Of a DNA stretch of 64,000 bases, positions 8,904 to 18,046 are shown piece by piece. Each line of letters starts with the position of its first letter. The first letter of the stretch is position 1. Under the pieces are notes generated by a model. It did not search any database and had not been told where the DNA came from. It worked only from the letters and a program-made list of their open reading frames with translations. The stretch covers positions 24,428 through 88,427 of the forward strand of contig CAJFQY010000003.1 in the NCBI GenBank assembly GCA_904419315.1. Direction: 5' to 3'. This DNA is from Zongyangia gallinarum. GTDB taxonomy: Bacteria; Bacillota; Clostridia; Oscillospirales; Ruminococcaceae. The position numbers and the translations under genes are program-made.

Positions 8904-10432
8904 TACTTTCCGCCTTTATGCTTATCGGAGGAGGGAAGCATTTTCCTTTCCTCTTCCGAGGTGGTCTTCAGCTCAAACCAGAAGATACTCCCCTGGCCGA
9001 TGGAGCTGATGACCCCATAGGCCGCGCCGTGGAGATCCAGGATGTTTTTGACAATAGAAAGGCCCAAACCAGTACCAATGGCCGCCCGTTTATGAGATTT
9101 ATCCACCTTGTAATACCGGTCCCAAATATAGGGGATTTCCTCTTGGGCAATACCGTCACCGGTATCGATGATTTCCAGCTTCACCGCGCCTTCCCGGACA
9201 CTTTGGCAGACGGTCACCGTCTTATCCGGGCCGGTGTAGTTGATGGCATTGTTGATGAGATTATAGATCACCTGGGACATTTTCAGCTCATCTGCCATGA
9301 CCATCGCCTCGGCATCGGCAATAAACTTGATGTGATAGCCCTCCTGCTCTGTCAGCTTCATATAGCGGGTCATGATCTCCCGGACCGTCTGGGTGATGTT
9401 AAACTCAGAAAGGCTCAAGGTCATGGTGCCCGACTGCAACTTGGAAATGTCCATCAGGTCGTTGACCAGGCTGGTGAGCCTTTTTGCTTCGTCAATGATG
9501 ATCTGGATATTCTCCGGCGTGTTTTCCCCAGGGATATCCCGCATGACCTCGGCATAGCCGGTAATCATGGTCAGAGGGGTTCGCAGATCGTGGGAAATGT
9601 TGGCGATAAGCTCCCGGCGCAGCCCTTCCACCTTGGAAAGCTCCTTGGCGGCATAGTTGAGGGTATCGCCCAACTCGGAGATTTCCCGATATCCTCCCCC
9701 CGCGAAGGTGGTATCATATTTTCCCTTGGCCAGTTCTTTCGCCGACTGGTTGATCTTGATAATAGGCTCGGAAATCTGCCGGGAGAGAAGCAGGGCCAGA
9801 CCTACACAGAGCACCAGGAGAATGATGGTGACATAAATCAGCTGTACCCGCAAAGTCTCCACCGTAGAGTTGACCGGTGTAATGGTAGAGTTGAGAAGGA
9901 TCATGACGGTGTCTCCGTCCGATCGCTCCACCAGCTGGGCATATACCATATTTTCCACCTTGGTCCGCATGGGCGGCGGTACATCCCAGCCCTTTTTCTC
10001 CATCTTGACCCAAAATTCCTCACTCCACTGATCCTGAGAAATCAACTCGAAGGTCGTTCCGCCGCCCTCCTCCGCCTTTTCATACATAGCCGAGAGATCC
10101 TTCACATTCATCTTATGAATGGTACACTCTGCCACGGATTCGTAGGAATAAAGGTTTGCAAAATTTTCATCCACAATGCGGATGCAGGTATCATTGCGTT
10201 TGGATAGATTCTCTATCAGTGAATCAAGATCGTCGTTGTCAATGTTGCGGACAATGCTTTCCGCAGTGGACTTAATATTCTGGGTCTTGATGGCCTTGTA
10301 AAAGCTCTCCAGAAATACAGTTTGAAACAGCCACAGCAATACCAGCATAAAGCCCACAAATACTACAAGGTAGCCAAAGAGTTTCCACTTGATGCTCACC
10401 TTATTTTTTAGATGCAGTTTATTCCACTTCAA
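8903..10432 (-). CDS. Membrane sensor histidine kinase
   Basis: A 509-residue kinase with two membrane helices (about 17-37 and 200-222) flanking an extracellular sensor region of about 165 residues, then a HAMP domain, a HisKA domain with SHDLRTPL (phospho-acceptor His near 281) and an HATPase domain (NLINNAINY, DTGDGI, GTGLGLSIVKNIL). It should autophosphorylate in response to an outside signal and pass phosphate to the response regulator encoded just upstream. Its start overlaps the regulator end by 14 nt. The signal is unknown; the sensor region has no motif that I recognise. Confidence 0.92.
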   Translation of the reverse strand: MKWNKLHLKNKVSIKWKLFGYLVVFVGFMLVLLWLFQTVFLESFYKAIKTQNIKSTAESIVRNIDNDDLDSLIENLSKRNDTCIRIVDENFANLYSYESVAECTIHKMNVKDLSAMYEKAEEGGGTTFELISQDQWSEEFWVKMEKKGWDVPPPMRTKVENMVYAQLVERSDGDTVMILLNSTITPVNSTVETLRVQLIYVTIILLVLCVGLALLLSRQISEPIIKINQSAKELAKGKYDTTFAGGGYREISELGDTLNYAAKELSKVEGLRRELIANISHDLRTPLTMITGYAEVMRDIPGENTPENIQIIIDEAKRLTSLVNDLMDISKLQSGTMTLSLSEFNITQTVREIMTRYMKLTEQEGYHIKFIADAEAMVMADELKMSQVIYNLINNAINYTGPDKTVTVCQSVREGAVKLEIIDTGDGIAQEEIPYIWDRYYKVDKSHKRAAIGTGLGLSIVKNILDLHGAAYGVISSIGQGSIFWFELKTTSEEERKMLPSSDKHKGGK

Positions 10433-11087
10433 AGCGGTATCCCACCCCTCGCAACGTTACAATAAACTTGCTGTATGGGCCCAGTGTTTTGCGCAGCAGT
10501 TTAATATGGGTGTCCAGCGTACGGTCATCGCCGTAAAAGTCATAGCCCCACACGTCACTGATGAGCTTTTCCCGAGTCAGTGCAATGCCACGGTTTTTCA
10601 CCATATAGAAAAACAGATCGTACTCTTTGGGGGACATGTCCACCTTCTCCCCGTCCACATAGACAAGGCGTCCGGTGAAGTCCACCGTCAGCCCCTCAAA
10701 GGAAAGGACTTCCTTCTGGGTCTCCCCGCTGCTGCGTTTGACAATGGCTGCTACCCGCATCATCAGTTCTTTGGGAGAGAAAGGCTTGACCACATAGTCG
10801 TCGATGCCAAGCTCAAAGCCGTGGATTTTATCGTACTCCTCCCCACGGGCGGAAAGCATGAGCATAGGTACATTTTTAAATTTGCGGATCTCCCTGCACG
10901 CGGAAAACCCATCTAATTCCGGCATCATCACATCCATAATCACAATGTCGAAATCCTGCTCCTTGCAGAGCGTTACCGCTTCCATGCCATCAGCGGCTTC
11001 CACCACTTCATGGCCTTCAAAATTTGCATATTTTTTAATCATTTGGCGGATCCGCTCTTCATCGTCCACCACAAGAATCCGATACAT
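10419..11087 (-). CDS. OmpR-family response regulator
   Basis: A 222-residue protein with an N-terminal receiver domain (acidic pair Asp8-Asp9, phospho-acceptor Asp52 in VIMDVMMP, Lys in VVKPFSPKEL) and a C-terminal winged-helix DNA-binding domain (TREKLISDVWGYDFYGDDR). It is the first gene of a two-gene operon with the kinase. The ribosome site GGAGGGGACCT lies directly before the ATG. The target genes are unknown. Confidence 0.93.
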   Translation of the reverse strand: MYRILVVDDEERIRQMIKKYANFEGHEVVEAADGMEAVTLCKEQDFDIVIMDVMMPELDGFSACREIRKFKNVPMLMLSARGEEYDKIHGFELGIDDYVVKPFSPKELMMRVAAIVKRSSGETQKEVLSFEGLTVDFTGRLVYVDGEKVDMSPKEYDLFFYMVKNRGIALTREKLISDVWGYDFYGDDRTLDTHIKLLRKTLGPYSKFIVTLRGVGYRFEVE

Positions 11088-11428
11088 AGGTCCCCTCCAA
11101 ATTTATTCTGGTTTTTATTTTGATATAATAAAATATTTTAATCCGCCTGTGTGACGGCTGCATGAAGATAGGCTGAAAAACCAACTGAAGAAAATTCACA
11201 CACAGGGTCAAAAAAGCCCCGTACCACAGGGCACAGGGCGATTTTTCTTCTGAATACCATCCGAAGGAAGGTGATGGCATCCAGAGTAGAGAGAAGAAAA
11301 GAGGAAAGAAATATGAAAAGAAGTTATTAGCAAGCATCTTTCTTGATGCTGGTTTTAGTATAAAAGGCGAATGTGACCTCCATATGAAGGTCTCATGAAC
11401 CCTGTAAGAATTTGGAGAAAAAAGCTCT
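11088..11428. other. Intergenic region between the two-component operon and the acetyltransferase gene
   Basis: A 341-nt stretch without a convincing gene. It holds the upstream region of the response regulator, including an AT-rich perfect palindrome TAAAATATTTTA (11129-11140), and a minus-strand terminator at 11210-11239. A 92-codon minus-strand reading here overlaps the terminator and has no family features. Confidence 0.6.
11210..11239 (-). terminator. Terminator of the aldo/keto reductase-acetyltransferase operon
   Basis: On the minus strand a 10-bp stem (GCCCTGTGCC paired with GGTACGGGGC, two or three G-U pairs) with loop CTGT is followed by six T. It lies about 190 nt beyond the acetyltransferase stop. 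Confidence 0.75.
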
Positions 11429-12046
11429 TCAAAATTCCCCTTCCCTTAAAATCTCCTGTAATCTCTCTGCGGAAAGGGCCGCAATACTGATCGGAGGCAC
11501 CGGTTCCCTATCAAAATTGCCCAGATGTCTTTCCAGGCAGATGACATCATGCCACCGGCCCAGCTTGTATCCACACCGATGCCAGATCCCGGCATCTTCA
11601 AAGCCAAAAGCTTTGTGCAGCGCCAAGCTTCCGGCGTTGGGCAGGGTGACTACCCCATAAGCGTTGTAGTAGCCCAGCTCCTCAGCAAAGGCCAAGAGAC
11701 GGGCATAGAAGCCAGAGCCAATTCCCCGGTTTTGAAACCTCTCCTCAATATAAACAGAGGTCTCCACATCCCAGTCATAGGCCGCCCGCTCTCTAAAGGG
11801 GGAAAGATAGGCATATCCGGCAATCTCGCCCCGCTCTTCGCAAACCAAATAGGGGTATTGGGCCGATATATGCCGGATACGGCTGGCAAACTCCGCCACC
11901 GAAGGCACATCGTATTCAAAAGTTACCGCCGTATCTGTAACATAGGGGCGGTAAATATCCCGTAGTCGCCCGGCATCCGCTTCCCTAGCCAAACGGAAAA
12001 TCCGTCCTGGCCCACCACTGTCGCCCCTTGTAGCATTAGTCTCCAT
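11429..12046 (-). CDS. GNAT acetyltransferase, phosphinothricin acetyltransferase type
   Basis: A 205-residue GNAT-fold protein. The pattern RLAREADAGRLRDIYRPYV, TAVTFEYDVPS and the acetyl-CoA loop RFQNRGIGSGFYARLL matches the PAT/YncA-like group that acetylates amino acid analogues such as phosphinothricin or methionine sulfoximine. The ATG at 12046 was chosen because upstream residues lie in the aldo/keto reductase gene and do not resemble GNAT proteins. The two genes overlap by 11 nt. The natural substrate cannot be told from sequence. Confidence 0.82.
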   Translation of the reverse strand: METNATRGDSGGPGRIFRLAREADAGRLRDIYRPYVTDTAVTFEYDVPSVAEFASRIRHISAQYPYLVCEERGEIAGYAYLSPFRERAAYDWDVETSVYIEERFQNRGIGSGFYARLLAFAEELGYYNAYGVVTLPNAGSLALHKAFGFEDAGIWHRCGYKLGRWHDVICLERHLGNFDREPVPPISIAALSAERLQEILREGEF

Positions 12047-13007
12047 ATAAAGCCCGTTCCTCCTCCGGAGCGATGACGAAGTCCCCGCCGGACATGGAGT
12101 CCTTGAGCTGATCCAGGCTGGAGCAGCCCACAATGGCAAAGCCCTCTACAGGGTTGGAGGTGATGAAAGAAAGGGCCACTGCTGCCGGAGAGAGCCCATT
12201 TTTCTCCCCAAAAGCCTTGACCCGCTGGGCACGGGCCACATTTTCTGGACTGAGGAAACGCTTGCGGGCTTTTTCGTTAAGTCCCTCTTCCCCCAGTGTC
12301 AAATATTTGGAGAAAAAGCCCTTGGCCTGGGGGCAGTAGGCCATGACCGGCATGCCGCTCTCCCGGTACCAATGGTATTCTTCCTTGGTCATGGTCTCCA
12401 TGGTGGGGTCTCCATACTGCTCCTTGGTGGTGGATGCCAGACTCCACTGGATCTGGCTCATGGCGATAGGTGTCTTTCCCGCCCTTGCCGCATAAGCGTT
12501 TGCCTCGGCAATCCGTTTAGCGCTCCAATTGGACACCGCCGGGAATTTGATCTTCCCTTCCTTCACAAATTCATCCAGATAATCTATAATATAGGATACA
12601 TCCCGGCTGGGATCATCACGGTGCAGCCAGTAAATATCCACACAGTCCACACCTAGATTGCGCAAACTTTCTTCCAGGTCCGCCGCCACCTCTTCCTTAG
12701 CCAAACGGATGGTCTTTTTATCATAAGCGGAAGGATGTCCCCCCTTGGTGGAAAGGATTACCTTTTCCCTGGCTCCCCGGCTTTTCAGCCAGCGGCCGAT
12801 GATGGTCTCGCTCAGTCCTTCGCCGCCCGGATAGTCGTTGACATAGGCCCTGGCTGTATCGATACAGTTGCCGCCATGAGCCACATAATAATCGAGCATT
12901 TCAAAGGATTCCTTTTCTGTCAGCCGGGTACCGAAAATCATGGTGCCCAACACAATCTTACTCATATCCAGGGTAAAATCTCCGGATGTGATGGATGCAT
13001 ATCGCAT
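12036..13007 (-). CDS. Aldo/keto reductase
   Basis: A 323-residue (beta/alpha)8 oxidoreductase of the AKR superfamily. The catalytic residues are visible: Asp and Tyr in CIDTARAY, Lys in LSTKGGH and His in IYWLHRDDP. It should reduce an aldehyde or ketone with NADPH. The C-terminal half includes the cofactor-binding AIVGCSSLDQL motif. It is the first gene of a two-gene operon with the acetyltransferase. The substrate is unknown. Confidence 0.9.
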   Translation of the reverse strand: MRYASITSGDFTLDMSKIVLGTMIFGTRLTEKESFEMLDYYVAHGGNCIDTARAYVNDYPGGEGLSETIIGRWLKSRGAREKVILSTKGGHPSAYDKKTIRLAKEEVAADLEESLRNLGVDCVDIYWLHRDDPSRDVSYIIDYLDEFVKEGKIKFPAVSNWSAKRIAEANAYAARAGKTPIAMSQIQWSLASTTKEQYGDPTMETMTKEEYHWYRESGMPVMAYCPQAKGFFSKYLTLGEEGLNEKARKRFLSPENVARAQRVKAFGEKNGLSPAAVALSFITSNPVEGFAIVGCSSLDQLKDSMSGGDFVIAPEEERALYGD

Positions 13008-13365
13008 AGAGATCCCTCCGTTTTTCCTTTAGCCTTATTTTCCCTTATTTTACAACAATCCGTCAGGAGGGACAAGAAAGTCTTTTTATTTTTTATAGAA
13101 TCTCCCTCAATTTGGATATTCTATTAATATTTCCGAAAGAAACTTGTGAAAAATATTCATAAATTTACACATAAATTAAGAAAACTTTAAGCGTTTAGTA
13201 CTTTTATCTGGGGATAAAGTGTGGTAACATAGAAGCAATGCAACTTGTATCATAAAAAGTATATGCTAGGGCTCTTTGATCCTGTGTTTTTGACAGGAAA
13301 TCGGGTCCTAAACACCATAGATGAAAACCAGAGGAAGAAAAAACAATTGTCAGAGGTGACCCTAT
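13008..13365. other. Divergent intergenic region
   Basis: A 358-nt AT-rich region between the leftward reductase operon and the rightward EEP-phosphatase gene. It holds a minus-strand promoter at 13047-13075 and a CCTGT...ACAGG hairpin near 13291-13308. I recognise no riboswitch or small gene. Confidence 0.55.
13047..13075 (-). promoter_or_regulatory. Promoter of the aldo/keto reductase operon
   Basis: On the minus strand TTGTCC (13070-13075) and TAAAAT (13047-13052) are separated by 17 nt, 40 nt before the reductase ATG. Confidence 0.5.
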
Positions 13366-14229
13366 TTGATTCGAACCAATTCTTTTTATCCCAGCGGTTG
13401 CTTTAAGGTGGCGTCCTTTAACCTGCGCACCGATAGCAGGGGCGATAAATTCAACCGCTGGGAATATCGCAAGCAATTGGCCATAGAGGCCATCCGCCGC
13501 ACCGGGGCCAGCGTCATCGGTGTACAGGAGGCCCTGCCTGCCATGCGGGAAGACTTGCAGCGGATGCTGAAAGGCTACAGCGTATTTGGCTGGGGACGCA
13601 GCAAAAATAAGCAGAGCGAACACTCCGATATTATCATCCGCAACGAGGACGCCAATGTAGAATTCCACAAAACCATCTGGCTTTCCAAACATCCTGAGAT
13701 TCCGGGAAGCCGTGCCTATTTCGCCGTATTTCCCCGTATCTGCACAGTGGCAGAGGTCCATTTCAAAGGGATGGAGGACAGGCGTGTCCGGGTGTTTAAT
13801 ACCCACTTTGACCATGTTTGTGGCCTGGCCAGAAGGTTGGGGGTGGAAATCATCCTGCGCTATATCCACGAATACAACAAGACGGATCCCCTGCCCACCA
13901 TCATCATGGGGGACTTTAACGCTAAGCGAAGCAGCAAATGTGTGCGGATGCTCCGGGAAAATACCCACGGCTACTCGGATCTTCGCTTTGTGGATGTTTA
14001 TTCTTATTTTGACAAACATCACGAAGAGCCTATGAATACTTACCATGGCTTTAAGGGGAAACTGGGGAAAAGCCCCATCGATTATATCTTTGTCACCGAC
14101 GATTTTACTGTGGAAAACGTGAAAATTGACACCAGCATGATCGATGGCCGTTATCCCTCTGACCACTATCCTGTTATCGCCACCCTTTCCCTCAAAAAGA
14201 AACAGAAGGACATTCAGAAGTCGGCGTAA
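13366..14229 (+). CDS. Endonuclease/exonuclease/phosphatase family protein
   Basis: A 287-residue EEP-fold metal-dependent hydrolase. All family motifs are present: ASFNLR, GVQEA, FNTHFDH, IIMGDFNA, SPIDYIF and SDHYPV, giving the Asn, Glu, His and Asp residues for Mg2+ and catalysis. There is no signal peptide. The start is a TTG at 13366 behind AGAGGTGA. Related proteins act on DNA, inositol phosphates or sphingomyelin, so the substrate is open. It is transcribed alone, with a terminator 38 nt beyond. Confidence 0.88.
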   Translation: MIRTNSFYPSGCFKVASFNLRTDSRGDKFNRWEYRKQLAIEAIRRTGASVIGVQEALPAMREDLQRMLKGYSVFGWGRSKNKQSEHSDIIIRNEDANVEFHKTIWLSKHPEIPGSRAYFAVFPRICTVAEVHFKGMEDRRVRVFNTHFDHVCGLARRLGVEIILRYIHEYNKTDPLPTIIMGDFNAKRSSKCVRMLRENTHGYSDLRFVDVYSYFDKHHEEPMNTYHGFKGKLGKSPIDYIFVTDDFTVENVKIDTSMIDGRYPSDHYPVIATLSLKKKQKDIQKSA

Positions 14230-14266
14230 ATAAATTGCGACTGCTTCTTAAACATTTTGTAAATTT

Positions 14267-14301
14267 AAGGATATCTGCCTGGAAATGGCGGATATCCTTT
14301 T
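14267..14301 (+). terminator. Terminator of the EEP-family gene
   Basis: Stem AAGGATATCTGCC with GGCGGATATCCTT (one bulge or mismatch), a short loop and a TTTT tail. Confidence 0.8.
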
Positions 14302-14392
14302 GACTTTCTCTCCCCCGTTTGCTATAGTATTCGGGTAAATGACGGTTTTGTGGCAACAAAGCCGTCAAGTTGTCTTTTCAGGGGGGAACACC

Positions 14393-15373
14393 ATGACAAA
14401 AACCGGAAAATGGATTGTCGCTATTTTAATTATCATGGTAGCGATTCCTCTCATTGGCATTTTCCTCATACTCATTAACTATTCCTTTGCCACCAACCCA
14501 GCACAGCTTGACAATGAAATGTGTCATCTTTTTGTCAGTGATTTAAAAAAGGCCTATCCTATAGAGAATGCCAGGGTAACCTCTCCCTTATCCAATGTAG
14601 TCTACATTGATGTGGATCTTGAGGACGCTGTGACAAAGGATCTGAAGGAAAACCGGCAAATTCTCCAAGATATCATTCAATATTTTTCCCAAATGGAAGT
14701 CGTCAATTCTCTCAAAGACACTTTTTACCATAAGTCCGAGGCATCTTCATCCCAGAAGGGCCAGGTTCATTTTGACGAGGAGGGAAGGCCTATCCTCACC
14801 TATCAGGTTGCTTTGTCAGCTGGTTCCTCCCAGCAGCCTTATTACCGCCTCGCTGCCGGCGACGGTTATCAGGACTGTTTTGACTTTTGGAGGATTGAAG
14901 ATGTAGTATCCGGGAAAGAATATACACTGTGTATAGGAAATCGGATCTTTCACACATCGCTTTCCCAGCAGATGCAAGATCTTATGCCGCAATACTGTCC
15001 GTCCAGTGATGGATTGGTTACAGCCACCCAGCTCAGCGCAGCCGGCCAGGTTTCCCTCACTGTATTTTTGCCCAAAGCCCAGGGCTATGACGAAATCCAT
15101 ACCCTATTTGACGAAATGGGCACCCTGATGCTGATGCCGGAAGCCGTGCGCGCTTATGACCAGGTCTCCGGACGGACAAGCTCCCAGGCCACCGATTACA
15201 CCTATACGCTGACCTTCTGCATCCCTGCCCAAACTACAGGACTGTATGAGGTCCTCTACAGTTTTGCCCCTCAGGTAAAGCAAGACGGTGACGCAGACCT
15301 CTCTGTCTGGGAGGTCCGCGATTACCAACAGGACACCGTTTCTACAGAAACCCTCCTGCTGCATCCTGTATAA
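14393..15373 (+). CDS. Hypothetical membrane-anchored protein
   Basis: A 326-residue protein that I do not recognise. The start is the ATG at 14393 behind GGGGGGAA; upstream residues in the same frame lack a ribosome site. One hydrophobic helix (about 6-29) follows a short basic N-terminus, so it is probably a signal anchor with the rest outside the cell. The body is polar and mixed alpha/beta, with four scattered cysteines and no repeat. It lies between the EEP-family gene and a PAP2 phosphatase, but in its own unit. Confidence 0.7.
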   Translation: MTKTGKWIVAILIIMVAIPLIGIFLILINYSFATNPAQLDNEMCHLFVSDLKKAYPIENARVTSPLSNVVYIDVDLEDAVTKDLKENRQILQDIIQYFSQMEVVNSLKDTFYHKSEASSSQKGQVHFDEEGRPILTYQVALSAGSSQQPYYRLAAGDGYQDCFDFWRIEDVVSGKEYTLCIGNRIFHTSLSQQMQDLMPQYCPSSDGLVTATQLSAAGQVSLTVFLPKAQGYDEIHTLFDEMGTLMLMPEAVRAYDQVSGRTSSQATDYTYTLTFCIPAQTTGLYEVLYSFAPQVKQDGDADLSVWEVRDYQQDTVSTETLLLHPV

Positions 15374-15457
15374 TATCTTATAGAATGTCCATGAGTTCTT
15401 AGACTTTTCAATCTCTTTTTAGAAACATAACGTACCTTGGGTACAGATCGGAGAATT

Positions 15458-16285
15458 ATGGAAGCTCAAATTATCAAATGGATTCAGTCCTTTTCTCATC
15501 CCATTCTGGACGGTGTCTTTCAAGTCGTCACCATGTTGGGGGAGGAGCTTTTTATCATCGTCGCAATGGCGCTTATCTACTGGGTGTTCAATAAAGAGAT
15601 GGGGAAATATCTGTGCTACAGCCTTTGCGTCACCCTTTGCGTCAACGGCATCATCAAGTCGTTGGTCAAAGCGCCTCGTCCTATTGGAGAGGAGGGGATC
15701 CGCAGTCTACGGGTGGAAACAGCGGACGGTTACTCCTTCCCCAGCGGCCATACCCAGTCCTCTTCCACCTTTTTCTTCTCTGTTGCCTGCTGGATAAAAA
15801 AGTGGTGGCTCTTTCTCATCGCTGCCGTCCTTTCCCTGCTGGTGGCTCTTTCCCGACTTTATCTCGGCGTCCATTGGCCCAGAGACGTTATTGCCGGCCT
15901 GCTCCTTGGAATTGTATTATCCGCCCTCTCTTATTTTCTCTATCGCAAGGTTAAAAACCGTTTGCTGCTCTTTGGAGTCACATTGATTCCCCTTCTGACC
16001 GGCCTCTTTCTCCCTGATCTGGGACATTATGTCCGGAGCCTGGGGCTTTATCTCGGCTTTGCGTTAGGCGTCCTGTTTGAAGAGCGGTATGTCAATTTTT
16101 CTGTTAAAGGAACTGCTCTCCGGAAGGGACTTCGTTTTCTCCTGGGTGCTTTATGCCTTGGTGTTCTCAAATTCACTTTGGATCTTCTGGGGGATAGTAT
16201 TCCGGTACAACTGATCAAATACACCTGTATCTCATTCTTTGGCCTGGGTATCTGGCCCCTGATTTTCACAAAACTCCACCTTTAG
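15458..16285 (+). CDS. PAP2-family membrane phosphatase
   Basis: A 275-residue multi-pass membrane protein with six or seven helices. The three motifs of the PAP2/acid phosphatase family are present: KSLVKAPRP, PSGHTQSS and SRLYLGVHWPRDV. It probably removes a phosphate from a lipid such as undecaprenyl diphosphate or phosphatidic acid on the outer face of the membrane. A TTG at 15437 would add seven residues, but the ATG at 15458 has GGAGA six nt before it. A strong terminator follows. Confidence 0.88.
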   Translation: MEAQIIKWIQSFSHPILDGVFQVVTMLGEELFIIVAMALIYWVFNKEMGKYLCYSLCVTLCVNGIIKSLVKAPRPIGEEGIRSLRVETADGYSFPSGHTQSSSTFFFSVACWIKKWWLFLIAAVLSLLVALSRLYLGVHWPRDVIAGLLLGIVLSALSYFLYRKVKNRLLLFGVTLIPLLTGLFLPDLGHYVRSLGLYLGFALGVLFEERYVNFSVKGTALRKGLRFLLGALCLGVLKFTLDLLGDSIPVQLIKYTCISFFGLGIWPLIFTKLHL

Positions 16286-16292
16286 TTGATTT

Positions 16293-16318
16293 GCCGTCCC
16301 GGCCGGGACGGCTTTTTT
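16293..16318 (+). terminator. Terminator of the PAP2 gene
   Basis: Stem GCCGTCCC with GGGACGGC, loop GGCC, and six T. Confidence 0.92.
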
Positions 16319-16388
16319 ATGGAGTAAAGCGCTTGCCAATCCCCAGGCCGGCAGCTATAATAAAAACATACCTGCAAGGAGGCCTCCT

Positions 16389-17369
16389 ATGGAAAGAAAA
16401 ACTCTGCTGGAAATACTGGACTCCGCCGGCGGTGAATTTATCTCCGGCGAGGAATTGGCCGCACGGTTAGGTGTCACCCGCTCTGCCATTTGGAAAGGAA
16501 TCCGCCAATTGCGTGCGGAGGGTTATGATATCCGCAGCAAAACCAACAATGGCTATGCCCTGTTGGGGAATCCCGACCTGCTGACCCCTAAAAAAATTTC
16601 GGACTGTACTTCAATGGCATATCCAGCAGAGCAAATTTCTGTTTTTCCCAGTGTCAAATCCACCAATTCCCTGTTGCGGCAGCAGGCCATGGAGGGCGCT
16701 CCAGAAGGGACTGTGGTGGTCGCCGAAGAACAGACCGGCGGCCGCGGACGGATGGGCCGCAGTTTTCTCTCGCCTCAGGGTGGGCTCTATATGAGTATTT
16801 TGGTCCGCCCCCAGATGGAAGCAGGACGCATCCTTTTTCTTACCATGATTGCCGCCTTGAGCGTCATTGACGCTGTCCAACGCCTGTATGGTGTGACCCT
16901 CTCCATTAAATGGGTCAACGACATCTTATTCCACGGCAGAAAGCTCAGCGGCATTCTCACCGAGGCCTCCATGGACGGTGAAAGCGGTGGATTGGAATTT
17001 GCCGCTGTGGGTATTGGGATAAACTTTCGAGGACGCGACCAATTCCCCGCAGAAATAGCGTCTAAAGCCGCTGTGCTGGAGGAGGTTACCCAGCTTCCTC
17101 TTTCTCGCTCTGCGTTATGTGGGGCGATTCTAGACGAATTCTGGGACAGGTATCATGCATTCTCCGCTACAGGGGAGACCAAAGAGCTTCTTTCCCGCTA
17201 TCGGAATCATCTCTGTATGCTGGGGCAGCGGATCCGCGTCCTATCGCCCCAAGGGGAATATCATGCTGTAGCCAAGGATATCGCCGACAATGGGGCACTA
17301 TTGGTACAGCGGGAAGACGGCAGTATAACTTCTGTACAATCCGGTGAAATTTCGATTCGCCCAGATTAA
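16389..17369 (+). CDS. birA: Biotin-protein ligase and biotin operon repressor
   Basis: A 326-residue bifunctional BirA. The N-terminus carries an HTH_11 domain (ISGEELAARLGVTRSAIWKG), followed by a ligase domain with the biotinyl-AMP loop GGRGRMGRSF, SIKWVNDIL and GIGINF, and a small C-terminal SH3-like domain. It attaches biotin to carboxylases and can repress biotin genes. The ribosome site AAGGAGG sits 6 nt before the ATG. No biotin gene is in the window. It overlaps nothing, and a small membrane protein follows. Confidence 0.93.
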   Translation: MERKTLLEILDSAGGEFISGEELAARLGVTRSAIWKGIRQLRAEGYDIRSKTNNGYALLGNPDLLTPKKISDCTSMAYPAEQISVFPSVKSTNSLLRQQAMEGAPEGTVVVAEEQTGGRGRMGRSFLSPQGGLYMSILVRPQMEAGRILFLTMIAALSVIDAVQRLYGVTLSIKWVNDILFHGRKLSGILTEASMDGESGGLEFAAVGIGINFRGRDQFPAEIASKAAVLEEVTQLPLSRSALCGAILDEFWDRYHAFSATGETKELLSRYRNHLCMLGQRIRVLSPQGEYHAVAKDIADNGALLVQREDGSITSVQSGEISIRPD

Positions 17370-17412
17370 AAAAACTTGTGTTTCCTGGTATAAGATGAAA
17401 GGAGGGGGACCG

Positions 17413-17625
17413 ATGATTAATAAAACACAGCTTTTTAAATGGCTTTCTATCATCTTCTGTGTGGCCTGTGTCTGCTTAATGGCCATCTATGTATATGATA
17501 AAAACACTGATACCGCCGTGTGGGGCATTACATCTTTTCTTCTGGCCGTGATTTTCAGTATATTCCATAGCCTCAATAAAAACAAAAGCAAGCAGCCTCA
17601 GTCCATCCAGAAACGCCGGAAATAA
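17413..17625 (+). CDS. Small two-helix membrane protein, unknown function
   Basis: A 70-residue protein. The ATG at 17413 has a strong GGAGGGGG site, while a longer reading overlaps birA. Two hydrophobic segments (about 8-27 and 35-52) are followed by a basic, Lys/Arg-rich tail, so both ends are probably inside the cell. I do not recognise a family. It is likely co-transcribed with birA and ends at a strong terminator. Confidence 0.65.
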   Translation: MINKTQLFKWLSIIFCVACVCLMAIYVYDKNTDTAVWGITSFLLAVIFSIFHSLNKNKSKQPQSIQKRRK

Positions 17626-17638
17626 AATTGCAAATGAG

Positions 17639-17674
17639 AAAAGGCCGGGAGAAAAAATTTTCTCCCGGCCTTTT
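17639..17674. terminator. Bidirectional terminator after the birA unit
   Basis: A 17-bp perfect stem (AAAAGGCCGGGAGAAAA and its complement) with a two-base loop and T/A tracts on both sides. Confidence 0.92.
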
Positions 17675-17685
17675 TTCCGTATAAA

Positions 17686-17713
17686 TGAAAAAGCGGACAA
17701 CACTGCCCGCTTT
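17686..17713 (-). terminator. Terminator of rpsU
   Basis: On the minus strand AAAGCGGGCA pairs with TGTCCGCTTT around a GTGT loop and is followed by a T-rich tail, about 27 nt past the rpsU stop. Confidence 0.75.
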
Positions 17714-17739
17714 CATCATCTTTTTGAGCGACACGCCGC

Positions 17740-17916
17740 TTATTTATATTTGCGTTTGCGTGCTGCTTCAGACTTCTTTTTCCGTTTGACAGAAGGCTTC
17801 TCGTAATGCTCTCTCTTGCGGACCTCAGCCAATACGCCGGCTCTGGCGCACTGTCTCTTAAACCGTCTCAGAGCGCTGTCAAGAGATTCATTATCTTTAA
17901 TACGAATTTCAGCCAT
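17740..17916 (-). CDS. rpsU: 30S ribosomal protein bS21
   Basis: A 58-residue, very basic protein beginning MAEIRIKDNESLDSALRRFK and ending KRKYK, which is the bS21 pattern (RRFKRQCARAG, REHYEKPSVKRKKK). It belongs to the small ribosomal subunit near the 3' end of 16S rRNA. A strong promoter and the site GGAGGGAGGG precede it. The gene is transcribed alone and has its own terminator. Confidence 0.95.
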   Translation of the reverse strand: MAEIRIKDNESLDSALRRFKRQCARAGVLAEVRKREHYEKPSVKRKKKSEAARKRKYK

Positions 17917-17977
17917 TTACTAATTCCCTCCCTCCGCCATGCGACAGGAGTTTTTACACAATAGTGTAACAACATAT

Positions 17978-18007
17978 ATTATACAATAACATAGTTACCC
18001 ATGTCAA
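17978..18007 (-). promoter_or_regulatory. Strong sigma-A type promoter of rpsU
   Basis: Minus strand: TTGACA (18002-18007), 18-nt spacer, TATAAT (17978-17983). Both boxes are perfect consensus. Confidence 0.85.
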
Positions 18008-18046
18008 GTAAATTAACCGCTGTGGATTTAGTCAAATTGAACAAGA

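Noticed and set aside
8888..10207. A 439-codon plus-strand frame opposite the histidine kinase
   Set aside because: Shadow frame; the kinase motifs on the minus strand are unambiguous.
11059..11337. A 92-codon minus-strand frame before the response regulator
   Set aside because: It contains the terminator at 11210-11239, overlaps the regulator start and has no family features.
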